Of a DNA stretch of 10,187 bases, positions 1 to 5,818 are shown in pieces; position 1 is the first letter of the stretch; each line of letters begins with the position of its first letter. The notes beneath the pieces were generated by a model. That model did no database searches, was not told the DNA's origin, and was given only the letters and a program-made list of their open reading frames with translations. This DNA is from Candidatus Hestiella acidicharens (lineage in GTDB: Archaea > Thermoproteota > Thermoprotei_A > Sulfolobales > Acidilobaceae). The stretch covers positions 1 to 10,187 of the forward strand of contig WAJZ01000155.1 of assembly GCA_015523575.1 (NCBI GenBank), read 5' to 3'. Position numbers and translations under genes: made by a program.

Positions 1-144
1 AAAAACGTTGTTAACTCCCCGGTTTACAATGACCTAGGGATAGCGTTATATGCCTATCTCGATAATTCAAAAATTCATATTTAACCTACTTTCTATCACC
101 CATAGTTATAGCTTAATTTTAAGCTGGATCATGACTAACCTTAA

Positions 145-153
145 CTTATATAA
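145..153 (+). promoter_or_regulatory. TATA box, distal, before the flavoprotein gene
   Basis: CTTATATAAAC lies at about 144-154 and is a good archaeal TATA element. It predicts transcription from about 175, which would give the gene at 303 a leader of about 125 nt, or start a separate short RNA. A 7-bp inverted repeat, AGCTTAA/TTAAGCT with a 2-nt spacer, lies just upstream at 110-125 and could be an operator. No start was mapped, so this is a sequence call only. Confidence 0.4.
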
Positions 154-272
154 ACATTTACCGGAGACGATACAGGTTAAGCCTATACTCATGCTTACGC
201 CCAAAAAGTATTAATCAAAACAGCTCACAAACATCGAAGTCCATAAAACTTTTGATCCGATTTTTATTATTC

Positions 273-280
273 CATATATA
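273..280 (+). promoter_or_regulatory. TATA box, proximal, before the flavoprotein gene
   Basis: CATATATA at 273-280 is centred about 26 bp before the GTG at 303. This is the usual archaeal distance from TATA box to transcription start, so the message may begin at or next to the start codon and be leaderless. Confidence 0.5.
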
Positions 281-302
281 GGATTGCATAAGAAGGTTAG
301 CA

Positions 303-1430
303 GTGTTGAAGGTCGCTGTGATAGGTGCGGGATTTTCAGGCTTGATATTCTCAAAGTACCTTTTAAAGAGTAATATAGAAGTTGACCTGTACGAGGAGCA
401 TGACAAGGTAGGAATACCAGAGCACTGCACTGGCATAGTTTCGACGGCAACCACAAACCTTATAGGACAAATATCTAGAAAAAGTATAGTTAAGGAGTTT
501 AAGGGGGTAAAGTTATTAGGAATTAAAAAAGGGATTCGTTTAATCACATCAAAGCCAATAATAAAGCTTGACAGAGTAAGGCTTGAGGTGGATCTTCTTA
601 ATGACTTAAGGGATAAAGGGGGAAGGGTCTTTCTCAATAAAAGGGTAAAAGACCTTTCAGCCTTAAGCAATTACGACGTAATAATATTAGCCGATGGTAT
701 TAATGGGTACCTGCACAAGTCTGTTGGAATAGGCTTTCATGGAAGGCGCATCTATGGAGTAAACCAAGAGTTCTGTATGGAAAATAACGAAGAATACTTC
801 AAGGTTAAGTTTGATCCCGTTACCTCAAACAATTTCTTTTCCTGGTTCGTACCTCTAGGGGAGAAAATAATTATAGGTACAGGCGCTGAAAAGATGAGAA
901 AGTTAAAGGACGTGCAAAGGAATGCAAGAGAGTATTTTGGTATAAAGAGCAAGGAATGCAAGACTTATGGTGGCATAATAATTTCTGGAGTTGACGATGT
1001 TAGGCTAAGAACGGGTAAAATTATAGGCGTAGGAGATGCAATAGGCCTAACCAAGCCGCTTACTGGCGGTGGCCTTTATCCAAACTCCCTTTCCGCATAT
1101 TTAATGCACAAGCTTATCCTGAAGGGCCACAGTATTATAGAATCACTAGAAGCTGCGTTGGTCTTCACCTTTGGGCTATTGCATAAATCTAAGAGTATCT
1201 CCCTCCTTATGCAAAGAAGGCCAGAAGTTATAGATGAAATAATTGAGATAGCAGAAAAACATGACATAATCAAGCAGATTAATGGCAGAATAGACTATGA
1301 CCTACACTTCGACTTAATTCAAAAAGCCTTTGAATCAGATGCATCAACAGCATTTGTAAGGGATTTCTTAAAAAAATACCCTCTAGACTTCTTCAGGCTG
1401 GCGTTTGCAGTAATTAAAGACCTGAAATGA
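303..1430 (+). CDS. FAD-dependent oxidoreductase, geranylgeranyl reductase family
   Basis: This 375-aa flavoprotein belongs to the geranylgeranyl-reductase / p-hydroxybenzoate-hydroxylase fold group, whose archaeal members saturate the isoprenoid chains of membrane lipids. An N-terminal Rossmann motif, GAGFSG (residues 8-13), and the acidic E31-E32 after strand 2 should bind the ADP part of FAD. The EHCTGIV segment (40-46) matches the conserved Cys-x-Gly region after the first FAD motif. ADG (130-132) and GDAIG...KPLTGGG (244-257) are the later FAD and active-site motifs. The C-terminal 110 residues are helical and charged, with no obvious membrane segment. The start is GTG 303; TTG 306 is an alternative. 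A TATA box lies 26 bp upstream and a weak AGGTT sits before the start. It is a stand-alone gene converging on the DHH gene. The family call is strong; the lipid substrate is inferred, and other isoprenoid or quinone substrates are possible. Confidence 0.8.
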   Translation: MLKVAVIGAGFSGLIFSKYLLKSNIEVDLYEEHDKVGIPEHCTGIVSTATTNLIGQISRKSIVKEFKGVKLLGIKKGIRLITSKPIIKLDRVRLEVDLLNDLRDKGGRVFLNKRVKDLSALSNYDVIILADGINGYLHKSVGIGFHGRRIYGVNQEFCMENNEEYFKVKFDPVTSNNFFSWFVPLGEKIIIGTGAEKMRKLKDVQRNAREYFGIKSKECKTYGGIIISGVDDVRLRTGKIIGVGDAIGLTKPLTGGGLYPNSLSAYLMHKLILKGHSIIESLEAALVFTFGLLHKSKSISLLMQRRPEVIDEIIEIAEKHDIIKQINGRIDYDLHFDLIQKAFESDASTAFVRDFLKKYPLDFFRLAFAVIKDLK

Positions 1431-1500
1431 TAAAAAGACCTTTTAATATACTTTGTTAAAAAAACCATGAAGATTTGAAATAATGTCAACTAACGCTTCC
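1431..1500. terminator. Bidirectional terminator region between convergent genes
   Basis: The 70-bp gap between two convergent stop codons has T-rich tracts in both directions. On the plus strand CCTTTTAATATACTTTG starts at 1439. On the minus strand a run of seven T (plus-strand A at 1458-1464) follows the DHH gene. Archaeal termination relies on such oligo-T tracts. No strong hairpin is visible. Confidence 0.45.
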
Positions 1501-2583
1501 TTAGACCTTTGTTGTATGAGAAAGCTCGGCCTTCCTAACAATATCCATTATATCATTAAAGGCCTCATCAAGCTTTTCAGGTTCAACATCTACAGCTAAC
1601 ACATTGTTGCCCCTTTGAAACTTTCCACCAGCCTTATAGCCCAAGTTATTTATACTTTTCAAGAGATCTATTAGGTTTACATCAATTCTCCTTGTTCTTA
1701 TATATATCGATGCCCTGTTTATGCTCCTTGCGAGGTAGCCAATCATTATAATATCATTTGGATGATCCGATGAAACCTTTCTTGCTACCTTACTAACTAG
1801 CCTTGCATTACCATCAAGCTTAGTAGCATAAAAGTTCCTTCCTGCCGCTTCAAGCGTGTTCTCTGCCTTGCTCACCAAGCGTTTTAGCTCTTCTTCAGCT
1901 TCATACCTAAGGTTGCCCAAAATTGGATCGTTTAGAATTGCATAGCAAGGGTCTAAGCCCCCATAAAGCAGGGAGCTTGGCAGGTTCTTTATTATATCGA
2001 TCTTTCCCATGGCCTCTGCTCCCCATATTTGCATTGAACAATCATTAGGCAAGTTGAAATCGGCAATGGGATCCAAGCCTATCTCATTCATGTACTTCAT
2101 ATATACCCTGTTATTTTTAGCATTACTGCCCAAATCACCTACTATGCTAGAAGCTATCAAGAGAGGGTCATAGAAGCCTGTTAAAGTCGCTATAACGTGA
2201 GCTGCGCTTGGCCAAATACCTTGTGGATCCCCGTCCTTAGCTGGGTTATAATAGAGGATCGAGGGATGCCTTGGTATTTCTTTAGTTGTATGATGATCTA
2301 TCGAGACTACAGGTCTGCCTAACCTATAGCTGAGTAAAACCAGATACTTAGGAGATAGATTAAGATCTACGACTATTATAACATCATGATCCTCAAGCTT
2401 GTATTCCAACATCTCCAAATAATCATCATCTATAGTATATTTAAATGGGGGAGATTCAAACGAAACCCTGCGACCTATATATGAAGCAATCGTTACCGCA
2501 GATACTACACCATCGCAATCCCAATGATGTATTATAAGTGGGCTACTATTTGATATTAGCCTTAATATGGACTTGGGATCCAC
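1501..2583 (-). CDS. DHH-family phosphoesterase, RecJ/Cdc45-like
   Basis: This 360-aa protein has the complete DHH metal-binding set: HHWDCDG (motif I, H20, D22, D24), D73 in VVDLN (motif II), DHH 96-98 (motif III) and GD 149-150 (motif IV). Intact metal ligands suggest an active Mn/Mg phosphodiesterase acting on single-stranded nucleic acid or short oligonucleotides, as in archaeal RecJ-like proteins (GAN and relatives). Unlike the inactive Cdc45 branch, no ligand is lost. The C-terminal DHHA1-type substrate domain ends with AGGKFQRGN (318-326) where most families have a GGGHxxAAG-like loop, so this part is divergent. It starts with GTG directly after the TAA of the upstream 83-aa gene, with GGTGTGA as ribosome-binding site, so the two are probably translationally coupled. 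Whether it works at the fork (with GINS/MCM) or in RNA or nucleotide turnover cannot be told from sequence. Confidence 0.8.
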   Translation of the reverse strand: MDPKSILRLISNSSPLIIHHWDCDGVVSAVTIASYIGRRVSFESPPFKYTIDDDYLEMLEYKLEDHDVIIVVDLNLSPKYLVLLSYRLGRPVVSIDHHTTKEIPRHPSILYYNPAKDGDPQGIWPSAAHVIATLTGFYDPLLIASSIVGDLGSNAKNNRVYMKYMNEIGLDPIADFNLPNDCSMQIWGAEAMGKIDIIKNLPSSLLYGGLDPCYAILNDPILGNLRYEAEEELKRLVSKAENTLEAAGRNFYATKLDGNARLVSKVARKVSSDHPNDIIMIGYLARSINRASIYIRTRRIDVNLIDLLKSINNLGYKAGGKFQRGNNVLAVDVEPEKLDEAFNDIMDIVRKAELSHTTKV

Positions 2584-2835
2584 TTAATCACACCCTTTCC
2601 TACACATAAATATGATATACTCAGCTATTTCCCTAGCTTTTGTGTCGGCATCCTCAATTTCTTGACTCTTTAGTATTCTTACTAGATTTGAGATTAGAGA
2701 CTCGTAGTTTCTTTCTCTAAAAGCCCTAGAGTTTACAGAACCTATAACAAAAGGTTCAAGCTCCATTAAAGAATAAGGGTCGATCCATGCATCAAACTTA
2801 AGAAAGGCCTTCCTTAGCGCATCTTGGGCCTTCAA
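2584..2835 (-). CDS. Uncharacterised 83-aa protein coupled to the DHH gene
   Basis: I do not recognise this small protein. It is 83 aa, mostly helical by composition, with a charged C-terminal half (KSQEIEDADTKAREIAEY, 56-73) and a CRKGC pair of cysteines (78-82) near the end. There are no membrane segments and no signal peptide. The start is TTG 2835; a clear TATA box at 2871-2879 lies about 40 bp upstream, giving a leader of about 14 nt. Its TAA is immediately followed by the GTG of the DHH phosphoesterase with no intervening base. This tight coupling implies that the two proteins are made together and may act as partners, for example as a small subunit or regulator. That is inference from arrangement only. 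Confidence 0.6.
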   Translation of the reverse strand: MKAQDALRKAFLKFDAWIDPYSLMELEPFVIGSVNSRAFRERNYESLISNLVRILKSQEIEDADTKAREIAEYIIFMCRKGCD

Positions 2836-2870
2836 GTCAACCTACCCATTCAAATATAGGATAGCGAAAT

Positions 2871-2879
2871 TTTATATAC
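2871..2879 (-). promoter_or_regulatory. TATA box for the 83-aa / DHH operon
   Basis: On the minus strand GTATATAAAATT gives a canonical TATA element, with transcription expected near 2849. It lies in the gap after the moaC stop codon, so the pair probably has its own promoter in addition to any read-through from moaC. Confidence 0.55.
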
Positions 2880-2893
2880 ATCGGTAAATAATT

Positions 2894-3337
2894 TTAGCTT
2901 GTGCCTCCCTTAATCTTGCTCTCAACCTTTACATTAAAAATCTTGGTTTCTGGATATTGGCCATTTTCATCTTTTTCATAAGCCTTTACCATATCCCATA
3001 TAGAAAGTAATGCTGCCATGACACCAGCCAAGGCATCCATCTCTACCCCCGTTTCTGCCTTCGTTTTTACTCTAACCGAAACCTTTACGCTTTCCTCATT
3101 ATAAGAGATATCAACGCTCACGCCAGTTATTGGTAATGGGTGTGCAAGTGGTATGATTTTAGAAGCATCCTTAACCATCATTATAGCTGCAACAGAGGCC
3201 ACGGAAGCTACATCGCCCTTCTCAACCTCATGATCAACTATCCTTTTAATGGTCTCCTTTTTTAGCTTTATCTCCCCGCTCGCGGTAGCTTCCCTATAAA
3301 CTACTGGCTTCTCTGTAACATCTATCATATGCACCAT
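2894..3337 (-). CDS. moaC: Cyclic pyranopterin monophosphate synthase MoaC
   Basis: MoaC converts the MoaA product 3',8-cyclo-7,8-dihydro-GTP to cyclic pyranopterin monophosphate, the first stable intermediate of molybdopterin. The 147-aa length is normal. Family signatures are in order: MIDVTEKPVVYREATASGEI at the N-terminus, GDVASVASVAAIMMVK (41-56), IPLAHPL (62-68), TGVEMDAL (96-103) and WDMVKA (114-119). K56, H66, E99, D115 and K118 correspond to the catalytic region of E. coli MoaC. The residue before the HPL histidine is Ala65, where E. coli has Cys. The start is ATG 3337; ATG 3328 is a close alternative. A TATA box lies 34-41 bp upstream. moaA is not in the window; the moaD-like gene is 6.2 kb away on the other strand, so the pathway genes are scattered. 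Confidence 0.93.
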   Translation of the reverse strand: MVHMIDVTEKPVVYREATASGEIKLKKETIKRIVDHEVEKGDVASVASVAAIMMVKDASKIIPLAHPLPITGVSVDISYNEESVKVSVRVKTKAETGVEMDALAGVMAALLSIWDMVKAYEKDENGQYPETKIFNVKVESKIKGGTS

Positions 3338-3370
3338 GTTCTAACCCTTGCATAAAACTCTGTGAGAGAG

Positions 3371-3378
3371 TATATATT
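3371..3378 (-). promoter_or_regulatory. TATA box for moaC
   Basis: The minus strand reads CAATATATACTC here. A start is expected near 3348, giving a leader of about 10 nt before the moaC ATG. The inverted repeat at 3403-3446 lies directly upstream and could hold an activator or repressor site. Confidence 0.5.
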
Positions 3379-3402
3379 GTTAACATTCGCACACCGTTCT
3401 GA

Positions 3403-3446
3403 TTATCCGCTACTTTTGAAACTTTTGAAATAATCGTAGCGGATAA
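3403..3446. repeat. Perfect 11-bp inverted repeat enclosing a tandem 9-mer
   Basis: TTATCCGCTAC at 3403-3413 is repeated exactly in inverted orientation as GTAGCGGATAA at 3436-3446. The 22-nt interior begins with TTTTGAAA and contains most of two tandem copies of CTTTTGAAA (3413-3421, 3422-3430). The element is about 25 bp upstream of the moaC TATA box. It could be a regulator binding site, a hairpin RNA, or a repeat tied to the initiator gene downstream. The CCGCTAC arm sequence recurs at 8796-8802, in another hairpin. Confidence 0.7.
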
Positions 3447-3535
3447 CCTTCCAACCTCCCACCTTCATCGGCTGGCTTTCGGGCTTATGAAACCCCACAT
3501 CTTCAGAGCCATCCTATAATCATGATTATCTGTGG
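3447..3535 (+). mobile_element. Possible relic of an IS200/IS605-type right end (tnpB tail)
   Basis: This stretch is richer in G and C than the surrounding intergenic DNA. It contains ATGAAACCCCAC followed by ATCTTCAGAG, close to the ATGAAGCCCCACCTCTTCAGAG-like sequence that, from memory, is common at right ends of archaeal tnpB elements. Read forward from 3447 it encodes a short open tail with YETPHLQ, which resembles some TnpB C-termini, but an in-frame stop sits just before it and no transposase body is present. TTCAT/ATGAA repeats flank a GGCTGGCTTTCGGGCTT core. At best this is a scar of an old insertion. The identification rests on recall of the family, not on alignment. Confidence 0.3.
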
Positions 3536-3603
3536 AAAGTATTTAAATATTTCGTTTGTTGCTATCTATGAAACAGCCCCAAAGTACACATAATTCCATT
3601 TTT

Positions 3604-3609
3604 AAAAAA
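3604..3609 (-). terminator. Oligo-T terminator after the cdc6 / winged-helix operon
   Basis: On the minus strand a run of six T in a T-rich stretch (CATTCTTTTTTAAAAATGG) lies about 85 bp after the winged-helix stop. An earlier GAGCTTTTTAG tract at about 3662-3672 could also end transcription. Confidence 0.35.
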
Positions 3610-3694
3610 GAATGAATGATTTTCTTTTTCATATACTTATTTGGTTTACGTCCAAGGATTGCTAAAAAGCTCCTTACCAAACGATGATGCAACG

Positions 3695-3958
3695 CTAAAG
3701 CTTTTCTAATTCCTTTAATATTTCATATAAACCGCTTATCTTTGGATTCCTTAAGTCTATCATATAAATCCTTAGCCTTCCATACCTTTTCTCATCAACA
3801 ATACCAAGGCTCTTTAACTCATCCATATTCTTTACAACGACATCATGATGCAGACCAGTAGCCCTTACGATCCTTGATATATTAGCCTGCCCTTCTCTCA
3901 TAAGCATCCTTAGTATTCTAACCTTTGCCTTACCTGCCAGAACCTTCTCTATATCCAA
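3695..3958 (-). CDS. Small winged-helix (ArsR-like) DNA-binding protein
   Basis: This 87-aa protein is essentially a single winged helix-turn-helix domain. KAKVRILRMLMREG (10-23) is the first helix, ANISRIVRATGLHHDVVVKNMDELKSLGIV (25-54) covers the helix-turn-helix, and EKRYGRLRIYMID (56-68) forms the wing. A short amphipathic helix (SGLYEILKELEKL) may mediate dimerisation. There are no metal-binding cysteines, so it is not a metal sensor. The TTG start at 3958 overlaps the cdc6 stop by 10 nt, and a GGTGA motif 12 nt upstream lies inside cdc6. It is therefore co-transcribed and probably translationally coupled with the initiator. It may autoregulate the operon or help the initiator bind DNA; both are inferences from arrangement. 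Confidence 0.75.
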   Translation of the reverse strand: MDIEKVLAGKAKVRILRMLMREGQANISRIVRATGLHHDVVVKNMDELKSLGIVDEKRYGRLRIYMIDLRNPKISGLYEILKELEKL

Positions 3959-5196
3959 TTGCTTTCCCTTTCACCTATCCCAGGGTCCTCACTCCTTAAT
4001 ATAAATTCTACAACCTCCTTTAGCTTATCAGCCGGTATATCTAAGGGTAGCCTTACTAAGGTTGTCTTTCCCCTAACCCCTTTTCCTGATATTTTAGTTT
4101 CTATGAGCCCCATATTGCTCAGCCTTTTCAAATATTCGTAAAACTGGGTGTGCTTTCTCGGTTCCTGGCCGAACATATTTGAGATCCCAGCATAATAATC
4201 CTCCACCTCCCCACTCGTAAGCCAACCACCTTTTTGAATTATGAGGCTAGAAACAGACTGTAGTATCATTAATTCATGAAGGTTCAGCTCCCTTATCACA
4301 TCCATTGGTATATTTAGGGTTGCACTTGTACTCAAGGCCTCCCTTACATGCCTTTCCTCTATTCTCATCGCACCCTCGGCCTCCGCTATCTCAGCAGCCA
4401 TGGCAAGGGTTAGTATTGCCTTCCTAGCGCTTCCGTCTCCGCCCTTGGTTTCCGAGTAGCCAAAATAGTCTGATATCATATCTATAATGCCTTGATCGTA
4501 TGATGTATCATAAAGGCCTTCCATAGCCCTCTGCTCTACTATAATCCTTAAATCATCGCTCGAGTATGGCTTCAGGTGCAACCTCAGCCCTATCTGCGAT
4601 TCTACTTGCGGTATTTCCTCCTTCATATAACTCAATACCCTAAAGTCTTGTGAGACCAAAAGAAAATTCAACCTATTTATGTTATCCTTGGGAGGTATTT
4701 CTTCATATACCCTCAAAAGTAAGTATAGGTCATCCTTAGTCAAGTCAGAAGAGAAGAAAAGAGACTGGAATTCATCCAACACGACCAAAGCGTAAGTATC
4801 CCTTATATACAGGTAATCCGATATAGCTTTCAGGACTTCTATTGCCGCGTTCCCCCTTACAGGTATGTTTATATTAAGCTCTGAAACGATTCTAGAGAGT
4901 ATCTGATGAAGGCTTGGGGTACCATAAACGTTAATATAAACTGGCTTAAAAGAAATTCCCCCAGCATCGCTTTTTCTTTTCATAACGTTTGACACGTACC
5001 TAGCCAAAGTAGTCTTTCCTATGCCAACTTTACCTATAGAACCATAAATAAGGCTTACATCCGTCGATCCATAGCCCTCACTAAGCCTTGCCAAGTACCT
5101 CTTTATCAATATGTTAGCCTCTGAATCCCTTACTAGAAGTGTGGGCGGTACGTATGTTTCGTTAAAAACGCTTCTATTGCTGAATATCCTTCCCAT
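3949..5196 (-). CDS. Orc1/Cdc6-type replication initiator, ORC2 subgroup
   Basis: This AAA+ origin-binding protein would have about 415 aa. In the numbering from ATG 5202, Walker A is GKVGIGKTT (57-65), Walker B is LVVLDEF (139-145), sensor 1 lies around NFLLVSQD (179-186), and the sensor 2 arginine is in GSARKAI (R260). A C-terminal winged-helix domain follows (about 308-390, ending in GVRGKTTLVRL). The N-terminal ETYVPPTLLVRDSE is typical of the family. The YGSIGKVGIGKTT loop and the segments LLRVYEEIPPKD and YMKEEIPQVESQIGLRLHL closely resemble, from memory, Aeropyrum pernix ORC2 rather than the ORC1 group with GLTGTGKT. ATG 5196 has AGGGG at good spacing, whereas ATG 5202 is only one base from it, so 5196 is preferred. 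A possible TATA box is at 5249-5256. The gene overlaps the winged-helix gene. Such initiators often sit next to a replication origin they recognise. Confidence 0.92.
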   Translation of the reverse strand: MGRIFSNRSVFNETYVPPTLLVRDSEANILIKRYLARLSEGYGSTDVSLIYGSIGKVGIGKTTLARYVSNVMKRKSDAGGISFKPVYINVYGTPSLHQILSRIVSELNINIPVRGNAAIEVLKAISDYLYIRDTYALVVLDEFQSLFFSSDLTKDDLYLLLRVYEEIPPKDNINRLNFLLVSQDFRVLSYMKEEIPQVESQIGLRLHLKPYSSDDLRIIVEQRAMEGLYDTSYDQGIIDMISDYFGYSETKGGDGSARKAILTLAMAAEIAEAEGAMRIEERHVREALSTSATLNIPMDVIRELNLHELMILQSVSSLIIQKGGWLTSGEVEDYYAGISNMFGQEPRKHTQFYEYLKRLSNMGLIETKISGKGVRGKTTLVRLPLDIPADKLKEVVEFILRSEDPGIGERESNWI

Positions 5197-5248
5197 ACCC
5201 ATACCCCTTTTCTTCTAGCACAACACCACAAATAATACTTCCGGTCAC

Positions 5249-5256
5249 TTTATTAA
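5249..5256 (-). promoter_or_regulatory. Possible TATA box for the cdc6 operon
   Basis: The minus strand reads GTTAATAAAG in the 112-bp gap before the initiator gene, predicting a start near 5226 and a leader of about 30 nt that would include the AGGGG ribosome-binding site. The match is only moderate. Confidence 0.3.
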
Positions 5257-5314
5257 CTAACCTCACTCTCAGAGATGAAAGTATTTCAGGGAATCCTTGA
5301 AAGCTTTTCCTAGC

Positions 5315-5818
5315 CTAAACGAGCGCGTAGCAATGTGAACCGCACTTCCGCGTAATACCAAATGACGACAAAAAAGTGTTTTCTATGCTCTCTATAGCAA
5401 ATATAAATTTTGACTTTTTGCTTAGCCTGAGACCCTCGCTGGTAATGAGGAATGCGATATAATCTTCGTGCACCTTGTTCTTTAGTGGCTCCCTTATATG
5501 AAGCATAAGCCTAACTTCCTTTATAGACAAAAGCTCAATAGACCTTCTTATCAAACTCCTTATATCTGTGTCACAAACCTTTACTGGCAGGACCTTGCCT
5601 AGAAATGCGTGCTGATAACGGAAGAAGTTACTAAGAACAGCCTCTGTTTTTTTAGTATAGATGAAAAACATCCCCTTATATTTTGACCTAACAACCCTTG
5701 CCTCTTCATCGGCCTCAAAAACAGTATCGTATAACTCCTCATAAGCCCAGAATTCTTTTGAGGGCAAGGAAGAAGCTACTATATTTGGGCATGCGGACAT
5801 ACCTTCTTTAAGGGACAT
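5315..5818 (-). CDS. THUMP-like protein, possible RNA-binding / tRNA-modification factor
   Basis: This 167-aa protein starts at ATG 5818, chosen over the upstream TTG 5848 because GAGGTG lies 6 nt before it. Its pattern resembles archaeal stand-alone THUMP proteins related to Tan1: PNIVASSLPSKEFWAYEELYDTVFEADEEARVVRSKY (11-47), KGMFFIYT (48-55), FLGKVLPVKVCDTDI (72-86) and a closing KSKFIFAIESIENTFLSSFGI (135-155) that resembles the final THUMP strands. THUMP domains bind the acceptor end of tRNA, and Tan1 helps form N4-acetylcytidine. There is no catalytic domain here, so it would act with a partner enzyme. It ends with CGSHCYALV, a Cys-x3-Cys pair. It overlaps the end of the endonuclease III gene by 40 nt in another frame. 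The family call is from pattern memory; a divergent unknown fold is possible. Confidence 0.5.
   Translation of the reverse strand: MSLKEGMSACPNIVASSLPSKEFWAYEELYDTVFEADEEARVVRSKYKGMFFIYTKKTEAVLSNFFRYQHAFLGKVLPVKVCDTDIRSLIRRSIELLSIKEVRLMLHIREPLKNKVHEDYIAFLITSEGLRLSKKSKFIFAIESIENTFLSSFGITRKCGSHCYALV

Larger units (their letters stand above)
3338..3694. other. Gene-free region between moaC and the winged-helix gene
   Basis: This 357-bp gap holds, in order, the moaC TATA box, the 11-bp inverted repeat with tandem 9-mers, the possible IS right-end scar, a perfect 14-bp palindrome ATAATCATGATTAT at 3516-3529, an AT-rich TATTTAAATA at 3540-3549 that could be a minus-strand TATA box, and a minus-strand T6 tract (A at 3604-3609) after the cdc6/winged-helix operon. 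It encodes no convincing protein. A replication origin or a small RNA is possible but not shown. Confidence 0.5.

Noticed and set aside
110..125. Terminator hairpin AGCTTAA/TTAAGCT
   Set aside because: The 2-nt loop is too small for a stable RNA hairpin and no gene ends just upstream; at most it is a palindromic binding site.
215..670. 151-codon minus-strand frame
   Set aside because: It lies mostly antisense to the well-supported flavoprotein gene and resembles no known protein.
3403..3446. CRISPR-like repeat
   Set aside because: There are only two inverted arms and two tandem 9-mers, with no regularly spaced repeats or unique spacers.
3447..3535. C/D box sRNA on the minus strand
   Set aside because: CTGA and GATGAA-like boxes are present, but order and spacing do not give a proper C, D', C', D set.
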